Below, one piece after another: positions 18,607 through 27,468 of a DNA stretch of 64,000 bases. A model generated the notes under the pieces. That model was given only the letters and a program-made list of their open reading frames with translations. It was not told where the DNA came from and ran no database searches. The translations under genes and the position numbers were made by a program. Source of the stretch: Alphaproteobacteria bacterium. Lineage in GTDB: Bacteria; Pseudomonadota; Alphaproteobacteria; TMED109. Position 1 is the first letter of the stretch; each line of letters begins with the position of its first letter. The DNA lies in NCBI GenBank assembly GCA_022824395.1, contig JAJDZX010000015.1, positions 1-64,000 of the forward strand, given 5' to 3'.

Positions 18607-18680
18607 TGGCTGGGCGGGCTGGACTCGAACCAACATTTACGGGACCAAAACCCGCCGTCCTACCATTAGACGACCGCCCA
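18607..18680 (-). tRNA. tRNA-Gln (anticodon TTG)
   Basis: A 74-nt cloverleaf on the minus strand with encoded CCA. The acceptor pairs TGGGCGG with CCGCCCA. The anticodon stem GCGGG/CCCGT encloses TTTTGGT, giving anticodon TTG for CAA codons. The T-arm has GGTTCGAGTCC. It follows tRNA-Pro by 19 bases and is likely cotranscribed with it. It is also a substrate of MnmA, encoded 3 kb away. Confidence 0.93.
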
Positions 18681-18699
18681 GGATCCGGGACGCGAGACA

Positions 18700-18777
18700 T
18701 GGTCGGAGCGGCCGGATTTGAACCGGCGACCCCTTGTCCCCCAGACAAGTGCGCTAACCAGGCTGCGCCACGCTCCG
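18700..18777 (-). tRNA. tRNA-Pro (anticodon GGG)
   Basis: A 78-nt cloverleaf on the minus strand with encoded CCA. Acceptor arm CGGAGCG/CGCTCCG with discriminator A. The anticodon stem CTTGT/ACAAG surrounds CTGGGGG, so the anticodon is GGG, reading CCC and CCT. The T-arm contains GGTTCAAATCC. It is the upstream member of a two-tRNA minus-strand unit. TATATC at about 18797-18802 may be its -10 box. Confidence 0.93.
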
Positions 18778-19056
18778 CCACGCTCGAATGTGCAGGATAT
18801 ACGGAGGGAGGTTGCGGACAAGGCGATCCCGCCACGTCCCGGCGAGGGCAGGCGAAGCAGGCAGCCGCGCCCGGCGGAAGGTCCAGCCGGAACCAGCAGC
18901 TGCTCCACGCCGGGATCACGGTCGCGACGACAGGCTTCCTGAGCCGTCCGGCCGCGTGGGCGGTGCGGCTCCGGCTGGCACCGCCTGCAGCCGACCGATA
19001 CACTCCCGCGAAGCCGCTTAGGTGCCGGAATTCGGCGGTTTGCAGGAGACTTTGAC

Positions 19057-20514
19057 GTGGCTGCGACGGAACTCTCGAATGAAGGTGGGCCGCCGCCCGG
19101 GGAACTTCATGATGCCACGGCGGCCGAGCTTCTGGCCCGCTATGCACGGAAGGCGCTGTCGCCGGTCGAAGTCGCGGAAGCGGTTCTGGCTCGCATCGAT
19201 GCCCTTAACCCGAGATTGAACTGCTTCGTCGCCGTCGATGCCGAGCGAACCCTGCAGGATGCCCGCGCCTCGGAAGCGCGCTGGCACAAGGGAACGCCCT
19301 GCGGCGCGCTCGACGGGGTGCCCGTGTCCGTCAAGGATCTGCTGTTGACCTCTGGCTGGCCCACGCGCAAGGGTTCGCTCACGGTGCCGGCCGACGGGCC
19401 CTGGGAGGAGGATGCGCCGTCCGTGGCCCGCCTCCGCGAGCACGGCGCCGTGCTCCTCGGCAAGACATCGACACCGGAATACGGCCACAAGGGCACGACC
19501 TCGAGCATCCTCTGCGGCGTCACGCGGAATCCGTGGAATCCTGACCTCACCCCGGGCGGATCGTCGGGGGGCGCCGGAGCGGCGGTCGCGGGGGGGATGG
19601 GGCCGCTCGCGCTCGGCACGGACGGTGGCGGCTCGGTGCGCATCCCCTCAAGCTTCACGGGGCTCTTCGGTCACAAGCCCTCGTTCGGGCGGGTTCCAGC
19701 GTGGCCGTTGTCACTGTTTGGGACGGTGGCGAACGTCGGCCCGATGGCCCGCACGGTGACGGACGGTGCCTTGCTCTATGAGGTCATCACCGGGCCGGAC
19801 CATCGCGACTTTCACGCACTGCCGCCCGACGACACCGATTACCGCGCGGCGGCACTGGCGGGCGCCCGGGGTCTCCGGGTGGGCTACACCCCAGACTTCG
19901 GCATGCTGCACGCGATCGGCGAGCAGGGCATCGATCCTGCCGTCGCCGCGGTAACCTGCGATGCTGCCGCCGCACTCCGAAGGGCGGGTGCCGATGTGCA
20001 AGAGATCTCGCTCGAATGGCCCCGCGATCCGGCCCGCATCTTCCGTCTGATCTGGATCATGGGGGCGGCCCGTCTGGCGGACGATCTGGGTGCCGACGAT
20101 TTCGAACTTCTCGATCCTAACCTTCAGTCGTTCTGCGAGGCTGGGAAGACCTGCGGCCTGACCGAGTACTACGAGGCTCAGGACGGGCGGGAAGTGCTAT
20201 GGACGTGGCTGTCCGAGCAATTTCGGACGGGCCCCTTCGACTTGCTGCTCGGGCCGACGATGCCGGTGCTGCCGTTCAAGGCCGACCGGAATTACCCGGA
20301 CGGCTGGGAGAGCAACCCGTTGGCATGGGTGCCCTTCACGCCCATCTTCAATCTGACCCGCCATCCGGCCGCATCCGTGAACGCGGGCTTCTCAGGGGGC
20401 CTCCCAGTCGGCGTGCAGCTGGTCGGGCCGTGGTACCACGATCACCTCGTGTTTCAGGCGGCGGGGGCGCTGGAACGGGAACTCGGACTGGTCACCCGGC
20501 GCCCGCCGCTCTGA
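19057..20514 (+). CDS. Amidase signature family protein
   Basis: A 485-residue amidase of the AS superfamily, which hydrolyses amides with a Ser-cisSer-Lys triad. Visible residues are Lys93 in SVKDLLL, the cis-Ser in PGGSSGGAG (169-170) and nucleophile Ser193 in DGGGSVRIPSSF. The C-terminal NAGFSGGLPVGVQLVGPWY is also typical. GTG start at 19057 follows CAGGAG by 8 bases. No gatB/gatC is adjacent and the sequence fits stand-alone amidases better than GatA. Substrate not predictable. Confidence 0.88.
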   Translation: MAATELSNEGGPPPGELHDATAAELLARYARKALSPVEVAEAVLARIDALNPRLNCFVAVDAERTLQDARASEARWHKGTPCGALDGVPVSVKDLLLTSGWPTRKGSLTVPADGPWEEDAPSVARLREHGAVLLGKTSTPEYGHKGTTSSILCGVTRNPWNPDLTPGGSSGGAGAAVAGGMGPLALGTDGGGSVRIPSSFTGLFGHKPSFGRVPAWPLSLFGTVANVGPMARTVTDGALLYEVITGPDHRDFHALPPDDTDYRAAALAGARGLRVGYTPDFGMLHAIGEQGIDPAVAAVTCDAAAALRRAGADVQEISLEWPRDPARIFRLIWIMGAARLADDLGADDFELLDPNLQSFCEAGKTCGLTEYYEAQDGREVLWTWLSEQFRTGPFDLLLGPTMPVLPFKADRNYPDGWESNPLAWVPFTPIFNLTRHPAASVNAGFSGGLPVGVQLVGPWYHDHLVFQAAGALERELGLVTRRPPL

Positions 20515-20524
20515 TATAGGCCGC

Positions 20525-21520
20525 TTAGCCGCCGGCCAGCCGCACGACGGTGCGGCCGGTGACGCCGCCCTTCAGGATGGTGGTGAGCGTTGCCTGCAGG
20601 TCGTCGAACGCGACCTCCGTGGTCATTGAGTTCAGGTCCGCTGGCCGGAGTTCCCCTGCCATCCGGGCCCACAGGGGGACGCGCTCGGCCATCGGGCACA
20701 TCACGGAATCGATGCCGAGCAGCGAGACGCCGCGAAGGATGAACGGAAAGACGGTCGACTGGAGCCCCGGGCCGCCGGTGAGGCCGGTGGCGGCGCACAC
20801 GCCGCGATAGGCCATGGTCGAGAGAGTCCAGGCCAGGACGCGCCCGCCCACCTGGTCGACGGCTCCCGCCCACCGGGCCCTGCCGATGGGACGGGGCTCT
20901 TCACTGACGGCCTCCCGGCTCAAGATGCTCTCCGCCCCGAGGCCGGTGAGGAATGCCGCTGCATCTGCCTTGCCGGTGGCGGCGGCGACGCGATGCCCGA
21001 GGTTGGCCAGCATGGCGACCGCCATGCTCCCCACGCCGCCCGAGGCGCCGGTCACCAGCACTTCCCCGTTGCCAGGAACGAGCCCGTTCCGTTCCATCTG
21101 CTGGATGGCCAGCGCCGCCGTGAAGCCCGCCGTGCCGAAGGTCATGCAGTCACGCAGGCTGAGGCCGTCCGGTCGGCGGAACAGCCAGTCGCCGGGGACG
21201 CAGCACTGTTCCGCGTAACCGCCGTCGTGGTTGACGCCGAAGTCGTAGCCGGTGCAGACCACCTCGTCGCCTTCCCGGAATCGCTGGTCGCGCGAGGCCG
21301 CGACCACGCCGGCCATGTCCACGCCGGGCACCCGAGGCCAGGCCCGCACCACGCCCCCTTTCGGCAGGGTCGCCAGGCCATCCTTGTAGTTCACGCAACT
21401 CCAGGCGATCCGGACGACTACCTCGCCGTCTTGCGGTTCCGGCGCGGGGCGTTCCTCGTATGCCAATCGGGTGGCGTCGTCGTCCTTGTGGACGACAAAG
21501 GCGCGGTAGGTCTCGGTCAT
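20525..21520 (-). CDS. acuI: Acrylyl-CoA reductase / YhdH-type MDR oxidoreductase
   Basis: A 331-residue NADPH-dependent medium-chain reductase of the YhdH/AcuI group, which reduces acryloyl-CoA to propionyl-CoA, for instance in DMSP or 3-hydroxypropionate metabolism. It starts MTETYRAFVVHKDDD after a GAGGA site; upstream in-frame starts lack this. GYDFGVNHDGGYAE, the cofactor motif VTGASGGVGSMAV and MAYRGVCAATGLTGG match the family. Zinc ligands of classic alcohol dehydrogenases are lacking. It converges on the amidase gene. Confidence 0.85.
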   Translation of the reverse strand: MTETYRAFVVHKDDDATRLAYEERPAPEPQDGEVVVRIAWSCVNYKDGLATLPKGGVVRAWPRVPGVDMAGVVAASRDQRFREGDEVVCTGYDFGVNHDGGYAEQCCVPGDWLFRRPDGLSLRDCMTFGTAGFTAALAIQQMERNGLVPGNGEVLVTGASGGVGSMAVAMLANLGHRVAAATGKADAAAFLTGLGAESILSREAVSEEPRPIGRARWAGAVDQVGGRVLAWTLSTMAYRGVCAATGLTGGPGLQSTVFPFILRGVSLLGIDSVMCPMAERVPLWARMAGELRPADLNSMTTEVAFDDLQATLTTILKGGVTGRTVVRLAGG

Positions 21521-21754
21521 GGTTGATCCTCGTGTAAAGGCGCGTGATGGAGCGGGCCCCGAAGCAGGGCCCCGTCCTGGATGAAGGCAACTGATCGGAC
21601 GCTGACGGACAGCCGCACTGCGCGGCATTTATATCCGTAACGCCCCATTCGGCTACCCCGGCTGCTCTCGTCCCTGAGTGCAGGTGGCGGCCATCGCGAT
21701 CTTCGTCCCTTGATCGGGTGGGGCGGCGGCACATACCGGGCGGAAGAGGCGCGA

Positions 21755-22330
21755 TCAGGCGGATTGAAGTTCGGGCCCGGGCGACGGCGGCGAGCCCTCA
21801 CGGAGTCGGCGGGCGAGTTCGAACACGTGGGGGTCGTCGATCGCCAGGCGCCGAAGGGCCGTTTCCAACTCCCGGACGTAGTCGACGTTGGTCCCGCTGG
21901 GACCTGCCGCCCGCGAGATCTGGGCAACCATCTCATCCAGCGGGGCCGGTCCGAGGAATGCACGGTTGCCGACCGGCGCGATGTAGACAATGCCGGCACC
22001 GGTCCCTCCCGGGCGAAACTCCAGCCGAACGTTGCGCCGCTGGTAGCCGTTCTTCTCACGGTGGTCGAGCCCCGCAAATGTCGCTGCGACCTGGTCGATG
22101 TGGAGGCGATAGGCGACGCCTTCACATGAGGCGCCGGGCTCCTGGACCAGCGTTACGACCCGTCCGGGGGCATGGGGAAGGCCTCGGTGGTCGTGCGAGC
22201 CTTGCCAGAAACGTCGCGCCCAGCCGCGGATGCGCGCGACCCGGCGTTCGGCAAACGCCATGCCCGGGCGCCAGATCAGCGACCCGTACCCGAAAACCCA
22301 GACGCCTTCCCGAATCCCGTCTTCCTTCAT
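21755..22330 (-). CDS. ChaC-type gamma-glutamylcyclotransferase
   Basis: A 191-residue cytosolic enzyme that releases 5-oxoproline from glutathione. The substrate-binding VFGYGSLIW sits at residues 12-20 and the catalytic Glu92 in LDHREKNGY. HDHRGLPHAPGRVVTLV is also conserved. ATG 22330 is chosen because it puts the first strand at the N-terminus; the frame extends upstream to 22411 with a cysteine-rich, unconvincing leader. With gshA at 58.7 kb the window encodes both synthesis and turnover steps of glutathione. Confidence 0.88.
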   Translation of the reverse strand: MKEDGIREGVWVFGYGSLIWRPGMAFAERRVARIRGWARRFWQGSHDHRGLPHAPGRVVTLVQEPGASCEGVAYRLHIDQVAATFAGLDHREKNGYQRRNVRLEFRPGGTGAGIVYIAPVGNRAFLGPAPLDEMVAQISRAAGPSGTNVDYVRELETALRRLAIDDPHVFELARRLREGSPPSPGPELQSA

Positions 22331-22624
22331 GCTTTGGACGACGTCCCCGCAAGGTGTGCGGCAAGTTGCCGGAGGCTGCACGCATGCCACGGCGACCCGG
22401 CGGCGCCGCACATTGCGTATCGCATCATGGCGGTCAGCACACTCCGGGCAAGCGGGGGTACGGGCCGCGGCCCTGCCAGCGGCGCTGCCTCGCCGCGCTT
22501 GAGTCGGCCGTTCCGGCGACGCTTACGGGCGCACGGTCCGGTTCGCGCCGCGCATTGGCGTCCCCTAGTATCCCACCACTGGTCGCACCGACGGGTGGCG
22601 GCGCATGACCTGGGGAGTTTGAGG

Positions 22625-24355
22625 ATGGCCAAAGGCAACGGGGAATCGGCGTATCGGAGCCACGCCTGGTTCGGCGGCGACGAGATGATGAATTTCGCGC
22701 ATCGGTCGTGGATGAAGAACCAGGGGTTCGCGGCCGAGAATTTCGACGGCCGGCCGGTGATCGGGATCTGCAACACGGCCAGCGAGGTGACCCCCTGCAA
22801 CGCGCACCTCGGCCGGGTGGCGGAGGCGGTGAAGCGCGGGGTCTGGAAGGCCGGCGGCTTCCCCCTTGAATTCCCGGTGATGAGCCTGGGCGAGCCGGTC
22901 ATGCGGCCGACGACCATGCTGTACCGCAACCTCACCAGCATCGACGTCGAGGAATCCATTCGCGCCAATCCGTTCGACGGGGTCGTCCTGCTGTGCGGCT
23001 GCGACAAGACCACCCCTGCGACCATCATGGGGGCGTCATCGGTCGACATCCCCACGCTGGTGGTGACCGGCGGGCCGATGCTGAATGGGAAGTACCGCGG
23101 CCGCGACATCGGATCGGGGACCGACGTCTGGCGCCTGACCGATGATCTCCGGGCCGGGGTCATTTCGCTGGAGGACTACCAGGAAGCCGAAGCGTGCATG
23201 TCGCGCAGTGCCGGTCACTGCATGACCATGGGGACGGCCTCCACGATGGCGAGCGTGTCCGAGGCGCTGGGGCTGCAGCTGCCCGGCTCGGCGGCAATTC
23301 CGGCCGTCGATTCCCGCCGCTATTCGCTGTCCGAGCGCGCCGGCATGCAGATCGTCCAGAACGTGCAGGCCGGCCTCAAGCTCTCCGATGTGCTTGACCG
23401 CAAGGCGTTCGAGAACGCGATCAAGGTCAACGCCGCGATCGGCGGCTCGACCAACGCCATCGTGCACCTGCTGGCGATTGCCGGTCGAATCGGTGTGCAG
23501 CTCCGCCTGCAGGACTTTGACGACCTCATCCGTGACGTGCCGTTCATCGTGAACCTGCAGCCGTCCGGCGAGTTCCTGATGGAGGACTTCTTCTATGCCG
23601 GCGGGCTTCCCGTGGTCATGAAGGAGATCCTTCCGCACCTGCACGGAGACGCCATCACGGTCACCGGCCGTTCGGTGGCCGAGAACGTGGGCGGTGCCAA
23701 GAACTGGAACGAGGAGGTCATCCGGCCGGCGGGCCAGCCGATCAACGTGGGGGCGGGCACGGCGATTCTCCGCGGCAACCTGGCGCCGGACGGTGCGGTC
23801 ATCAAGATTTCGGCGGCGGATGCGGACCTCATGCAGCACCGCGGCCGGGCGGTCGTCTTCGAGTCGGTTGAAGACCTGCACGCACGCCTCGATCAGCCGG
23901 ACCTCGACATCGACGAGACTTGCGTCATGGTGCTGAAAGGGGCCGGACCGAAGGGTTATCCCGGCATGCCGGAGGTCGGCAACCTGCCGCTTCCCAAGAA
24001 GGTCCTGGAGCGGGGCATCCGCGACATGGTGCGGATTTCGGACGCGCGCATGTCGGGAACCTGCTTCGGCACCGTGGTGCTGCACGTGGCTCCCGAAGCC
24101 GCAGTGGGCGGGCCGCTGGCGATGGTTCGGGACGGCGACATGATCGAGCTTGACGTCGCGGGCCGACGGCTGCACCTGGATGTTGACGATGACGAGCTAC
24201 GGCGCCGTCGCGAGGCGTGGCAGGCGCCGCCGCCAGCGTCGGAACGGGGCTGGGTCAACCTCTACACTGAGCGGGTCCTGCAGGCGAATGAAGGTGCGGA
24301 CCTCGACTTCCTGCGTGGCAGCAGCGGGTCAGGCGTCCCCAGGCCATCGCACTAA
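22625..24355 (+). CDS. IlvD/Edd-family dehydratase, probable L-arabinonate (sugar acid) dehydratase
   Basis: A 576-residue dehydratase using a 2Fe-2S cluster and Mg2+. Cluster ligands are Cys58 (SEVTPCN), Cys126 (LLCGCDK) and Cys199 (AGHCMTMG). Asp127 and the probably carbamylated Lys128 bind Mg2+. The spacing and the opening ESAYRSHAWFGG resemble L-arabinonate dehydratases, not IlvD, as I recall them. It would convert an aldonate to its 2-keto-3-deoxy form. ATG 22625 follows a GAGG site. The adjacent 2-hydroxyacid dehydrogenase and TRAP genes support a sugar-acid role. Confidence 0.85.
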   Translation: MAKGNGESAYRSHAWFGGDEMMNFAHRSWMKNQGFAAENFDGRPVIGICNTASEVTPCNAHLGRVAEAVKRGVWKAGGFPLEFPVMSLGEPVMRPTTMLYRNLTSIDVEESIRANPFDGVVLLCGCDKTTPATIMGASSVDIPTLVVTGGPMLNGKYRGRDIGSGTDVWRLTDDLRAGVISLEDYQEAEACMSRSAGHCMTMGTASTMASVSEALGLQLPGSAAIPAVDSRRYSLSERAGMQIVQNVQAGLKLSDVLDRKAFENAIKVNAAIGGSTNAIVHLLAIAGRIGVQLRLQDFDDLIRDVPFIVNLQPSGEFLMEDFFYAGGLPVVMKEILPHLHGDAITVTGRSVAENVGGAKNWNEEVIRPAGQPINVGAGTAILRGNLAPDGAVIKISAADADLMQHRGRAVVFESVEDLHARLDQPDLDIDETCVMVLKGAGPKGYPGMPEVGNLPLPKKVLERGIRDMVRISDARMSGTCFGTVVLHVAPEAAVGGPLAMVRDGDMIELDVAGRRLHLDVDDDELRRRREAWQAPPPASERGWVNLYTERVLQANEGADLDFLRGSSGSGVPRPSH

Positions 24356-24364
24356 TCCAGCGCT

Positions 24365-25381
24365 GTGCACGTCATCCTCTATCCCGACTCGGTTGCCCAG
24401 GACGGGCTGGCGACCGAGCGGGACGAGGCGGCCGGTCGGGCGGAGGTGGTCGTCTATCCGGGGCGCGCCCGCAGCGATGTTCCCGAGGCTGACTGGGCGC
24501 GGGCCGACGCGCTGGTGACCGGCCTGCACATGCCGATTGACGAAGAGATTATCGACGGGCTCGGGCAGTGCCGGATCATCACGCGGCTCGGCGTCGGCTA
24601 CGACTTGATTGACGCCCGTGCCGCCGGTCGGCGCGGGATCAGGGTGTGCAACGTCCCTGACTACGGGACCACCGAGGTCGCCGATCACGCCATCGCATTG
24701 GTGCTGGCCTTTGCGCGCGGCATCGTGCAGTTCAACGAACGGTTCATCCAGGAAAGGGATCCGGTCTGGGACTATTCCGCATCACCCACGGTTACGCGGC
24801 TCGCCGGCCGGCGCCTTGGCGTGATCGGTCTGGGCCGGATTGGGACGGCCTCGGCCATGCGGGCCAAGGGTTTCGGCCTGCACGTGGCGGCCTATGACCC
24901 GTACATCCCGGACGGCCAGGAACTTGCCCTGGGCGTCGAGCGGTTTCACGACCTGCACGCGATGCTCGGGGTCTGCGACTTCGTGACGGTTCACTGCCTT
25001 GCGAGCGCGGAGACGGCCAATCTGATCGATCGCGCAGCCGTCGCGGCGATGAAGTTGGGCACGGTGCTCGTCAATACCGCGCGCGGCGCGATCGTCGACC
25101 TGGATGCGGTGCAGTGGGGGCTCGAGTCCGGACACCTCGGCGGCGCCGGCCTCGATGTGTTCCCCGAAGAGCCGCCGCCCGCCGCTCACCCGCTGATCCG
25201 GGCGTGGCGGGCGCGCGAGGCATGGGTTCGCGATCGGCTGGTGATCACACCGCACGCCGCCTTCTACAGCGCCGCAGGGTTTGATTTCCTCCGGCGCAAG
25301 GCACTGCGAACGTGCCTGGACTTTCTGGAAGACGGTCGGCTGAACAACTGTGTCAACACGCAGTACCTGGCGATCCGGTAG
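24365..25381 (+). CDS. D-isomer-specific 2-hydroxyacid dehydrogenase (CtBP-like)
   Basis: A 338-residue NAD(P)-dependent dehydrogenase interconverting a 2-keto and a 2-hydroxy acid. The Rossmann motif VIGLGRIG lies near residue 158. Catalytic residues are Arg in NTARGAIVD, Glu in FPEEPPP and His in TPHAAFYS. The N-terminal LGVGYDLID and DYGTTEVADHAIAL segments match the family. GTG start 9 bases after the dehydratase stop indicates one transcript. It probably acts on a product of the same sugar-acid pathway. Confidence 0.88.
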   Translation: MHVILYPDSVAQDGLATERDEAAGRAEVVVYPGRARSDVPEADWARADALVTGLHMPIDEEIIDGLGQCRIITRLGVGYDLIDARAAGRRGIRVCNVPDYGTTEVADHAIALVLAFARGIVQFNERFIQERDPVWDYSASPTVTRLAGRRLGVIGLGRIGTASAMRAKGFGLHVAAYDPYIPDGQELALGVERFHDLHAMLGVCDFVTVHCLASAETANLIDRAAVAAMKLGTVLVNTARGAIVDLDAVQWGLESGHLGGAGLDVFPEEPPPAAHPLIRAWRAREAWVRDRLVITPHAAFYSAAGFDFLRRKALRTCLDFLEDGRLNNCVNTQYLAIR

Positions 25382-25820
25382 CCCCCGCCGCGGCCCGTCG
25401 ACGGCCCGGTCCGGCCGAAGGGTTCCGCTCGCCTGCCTGATTGCGGGGCTGGCAGCGGTATGGCTTACCGAGGGGGCCCTCGCGGAACGAGAGTCTGACT
25501 TGGCCAATGAGACCTGCCAGTCGCTGGTGGACACGATTGCCCGGGCGGCTGAGCAATGGCCGAGCTCTCCCCACTATTTCCTGGAGGATCAGATCAGCCG
25601 GTCGTTCATCGCGGGCTACAACCGGGTTCGTACAGGTGGGGAGGAGCTTCGGGCCGATACGGTCGTGATCTTTCCGATGCTCAAGTTCGATACCTGGTAT
25701 GTGCTGGCGGGGTTGGACGGTTGCTTCGTCTTCTGGACGGAACTTGCTCCGGACCTGATGCAGAAGCTGATGGACAATGGTCCGCGCGGACCGGTCGACC
25801 CGCGCGACGAAGAATTCTGA
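25350..25820 (+). CDS. Small putative secreted protein of unknown function
   Basis: A 156-residue protein I do not recognise. A basic N-terminus is followed by a hydrophobic stretch (LACLIAGLAAVWL) and GALA, a likely signal peptide with cleavage before ERESD. The mature part has two cysteines (ETCQSLVD and GLDGCFVFW), which could form a disulfide, and a predicted helix-plus-strand pattern. GTG 25350 overlaps the dehydrogenase gene by 32 bases; another start is possible. Position between the dehydrogenase and the TRAP binding protein hints at a periplasmic accessory role. Confidence 0.55.
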   Translation: MSTRSTWRSGSPRRGPSTARSGRRVPLACLIAGLAAVWLTEGALAERESDLANETCQSLVDTIARAAEQWPSSPHYFLEDQISRSFIAGYNRVRTGGEELRADTVVIFPMLKFDTWYVLAGLDGCFVFWTELAPDLMQKLMDNGPRGPVDPRDEEF

Positions 25821-25976
25821 GTCATTGCCCTGCCCTCGGACGTGCCGAATCGCCCGGTTGGCGGTCGGCGGAGGACTCGCCGCGGGTGAGCGAAGGTCCC
25901 GATGCCGTTATGTTCCACGGGGACCAGCCAGACCGGCGGCTGCATCGAAAGTAGGGTTGAGAACTGGAGCACGATC

Positions 25977-26927
25977 ATGAGATGGATGCTTGTCGCCGTC
26001 GCGGCGTTCACCGCCATGCCGTCTGTTGCCGAAGAGGTGACGCTCCGCGGCGTGAGCGCGTTCGCGCTCGGCACGACGTTCTCGCGACCTTTCGAGGCGT
26101 TCGTCCATTGGGTCAACGCGAACGGCGAAGGCACAATTCAGATCGATCTGCGCGGCGGTCCCGAGACGATGTCGCCGTTCGAGGTCGGCAACGCGGTCTC
26201 GACCGGCGTCGTGGACATTGCCAACAACACAAGCGCCTTTTACACGGGACTGGTGCCGACGGGTGACGCCCTGCATCTCGCCACGAACACGATTCAGGAT
26301 CAGCGCGCCAACGGATGCTACGAGCAGATCGATGCCATCCATCGCGAGCAGATGAACGTCAAGTACCTCGCGCGCACCGGCGATCACATCGCATTCCATC
26401 TCTATCTCACGAAGCGCATCGATCGTCCTGACTTGAGCGGCCTGACGATCCGCACCACCCCGGTGTATCGGGCCATGTTCGAGACGCTCGGCGCGACACT
26501 GGTCCGCACCGCGCCGGGGGAGGTGTATACCGCCCTCGAGCGCGACGCGATCGACGGCTATGGATGGCCGGTCCAGGGCGTGCTCGACCTCGGCTGGGAA
26601 GAGCAAACGAAGTACCGCGTCGATCCGGGGTTCTACCAGGTGGACGTGAACTTCCTGGTCAATCTGGACACGTGGAAGGCCCTCGATGAAACCCAGCGGG
26701 CGGTTCTGGAGCGGGGCGCCGAATGGATCGAGGCGGCGAACGCGGAGAACATCCTGCTCAATGCGGAGGCGACTCGGAAGCAGGCCGAGGCGGGCATCGA
26801 GATCATCACATTTGACGAGGGCGATACGACGCACTGGCTCGAGGTCGCGCAGACGGCAGGCTGGGCGGCCGTGGCCGACATCGATCCGGGAATCGCCGCG
26901 GCTCTCAAGGCCTGTCTACTGAACTGA
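25977..26927 (+). CDS. TRAP transporter substrate-binding protein (DctP family)
   Basis: A 316-residue periplasmic receptor. Residues 1-18 form a signal peptide ending in SVAEE. The conserved DctP region is LSGLTIRTTPVYRAMFETLG with Arg binding the ligand carboxylate, followed by EVYTALERDAIDGYGWP. ATG 25977 gives this standard start; the frame stays open upstream. Two permease genes follow, completing DctPQM. With the dehydratase and dehydrogenase just upstream, a sugar acid or related carboxylate is the likely ligand. Confidence 0.9.
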   Translation: MRWMLVAVAAFTAMPSVAEEVTLRGVSAFALGTTFSRPFEAFVHWVNANGEGTIQIDLRGGPETMSPFEVGNAVSTGVVDIANNTSAFYTGLVPTGDALHLATNTIQDQRANGCYEQIDAIHREQMNVKYLARTGDHIAFHLYLTKRIDRPDLSGLTIRTTPVYRAMFETLGATLVRTAPGEVYTALERDAIDGYGWPVQGVLDLGWEEQTKYRVDPGFYQVDVNFLVNLDTWKALDETQRAVLERGAEWIEAANAENILLNAEATRKQAEAGIEIITFDEGDTTHWLEVAQTAGWAAVADIDPGIAAALKACLLN

Positions 26928-26967
26928 ACGGCCGGTTGAGGCCTCCGGGACCACCGGCCTGGCGCGA

Positions 26968-27468
26968 GTGATGGGCCGGCTTGAACGGGCGTTCGACGCG
27001 GCCCTGCGGACGATGGCCCGGCTGGCGGCCGCCGTGTTCGCGTGCATAGCGGCGCTGATCCCCATCGATCTGGTCCTGCGCAACGCGTTCGATGCGTCGA
27101 TCTACGGACTGCTCGACGCGATCGAGTACGGACTGCTGGCGGCGACCTTCCTGGCGGCGCCCTGGGTGCTGTCGATCAATGCCCACGTGTCGGTGGACCT
27201 GTTTGTGGCCCCCCTTGCTGGCAGGGCTCGCCGGGTGGCCGACACGCTTGCCAACCTGGTGGGTGCTGGCGCCGCCGCGGTCTTCCTGTGGTTCGCCGTG
27301 GTTGCCGCGGCGCAGTCGATCGAACGCGGGACGATGATCCGAACAGCGTTCGTCATTCCCGAGTGGTGGGTCCTCGCGGTGGCACCGGTGTCGATGGGGC
27401 TCATTCTGGTCGAATTCGCCCGCCGGCTCGTGCGCACCGGCGGTGCCAGCGCCAGGACCGGGCTGTGA
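26968..27468 (+). CDS. TRAP transporter small permease (DctQ family)
   Basis: A 166-residue membrane protein with four hydrophobic segments, the DctQ subunit of this TRAP system. It carries IDAIEYGLLAATFLAAPWVL-like DctQ features and INAHVSVDLF after the second helix. Start is GTG 26968 or ATG 26971, immediately adjacent. It overlaps the large-subunit gene at ATGA-like junction 27466-27468. Unlike the system at 11.2 kb it sits in a complete set with a binding protein. Confidence 0.87.
   Translation: MMGRLERAFDAALRTMARLAAAVFACIAALIPIDLVLRNAFDASIYGLLDAIEYGLLAATFLAAPWVLSINAHVSVDLFVAPLAGRARRVADTLANLVGAGAAAVFLWFAVVAAAQSIERGTMIRTAFVIPEWWVLAVAPVSMGLILVEFARRLVRTGGASARTGL

Noticed and set aside
17427-19055. 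Long plus-strand open frame across moaA and two tRNAs
   Set aside because: It is antisense to moaA and reads through two tRNA genes; no family resemblance.
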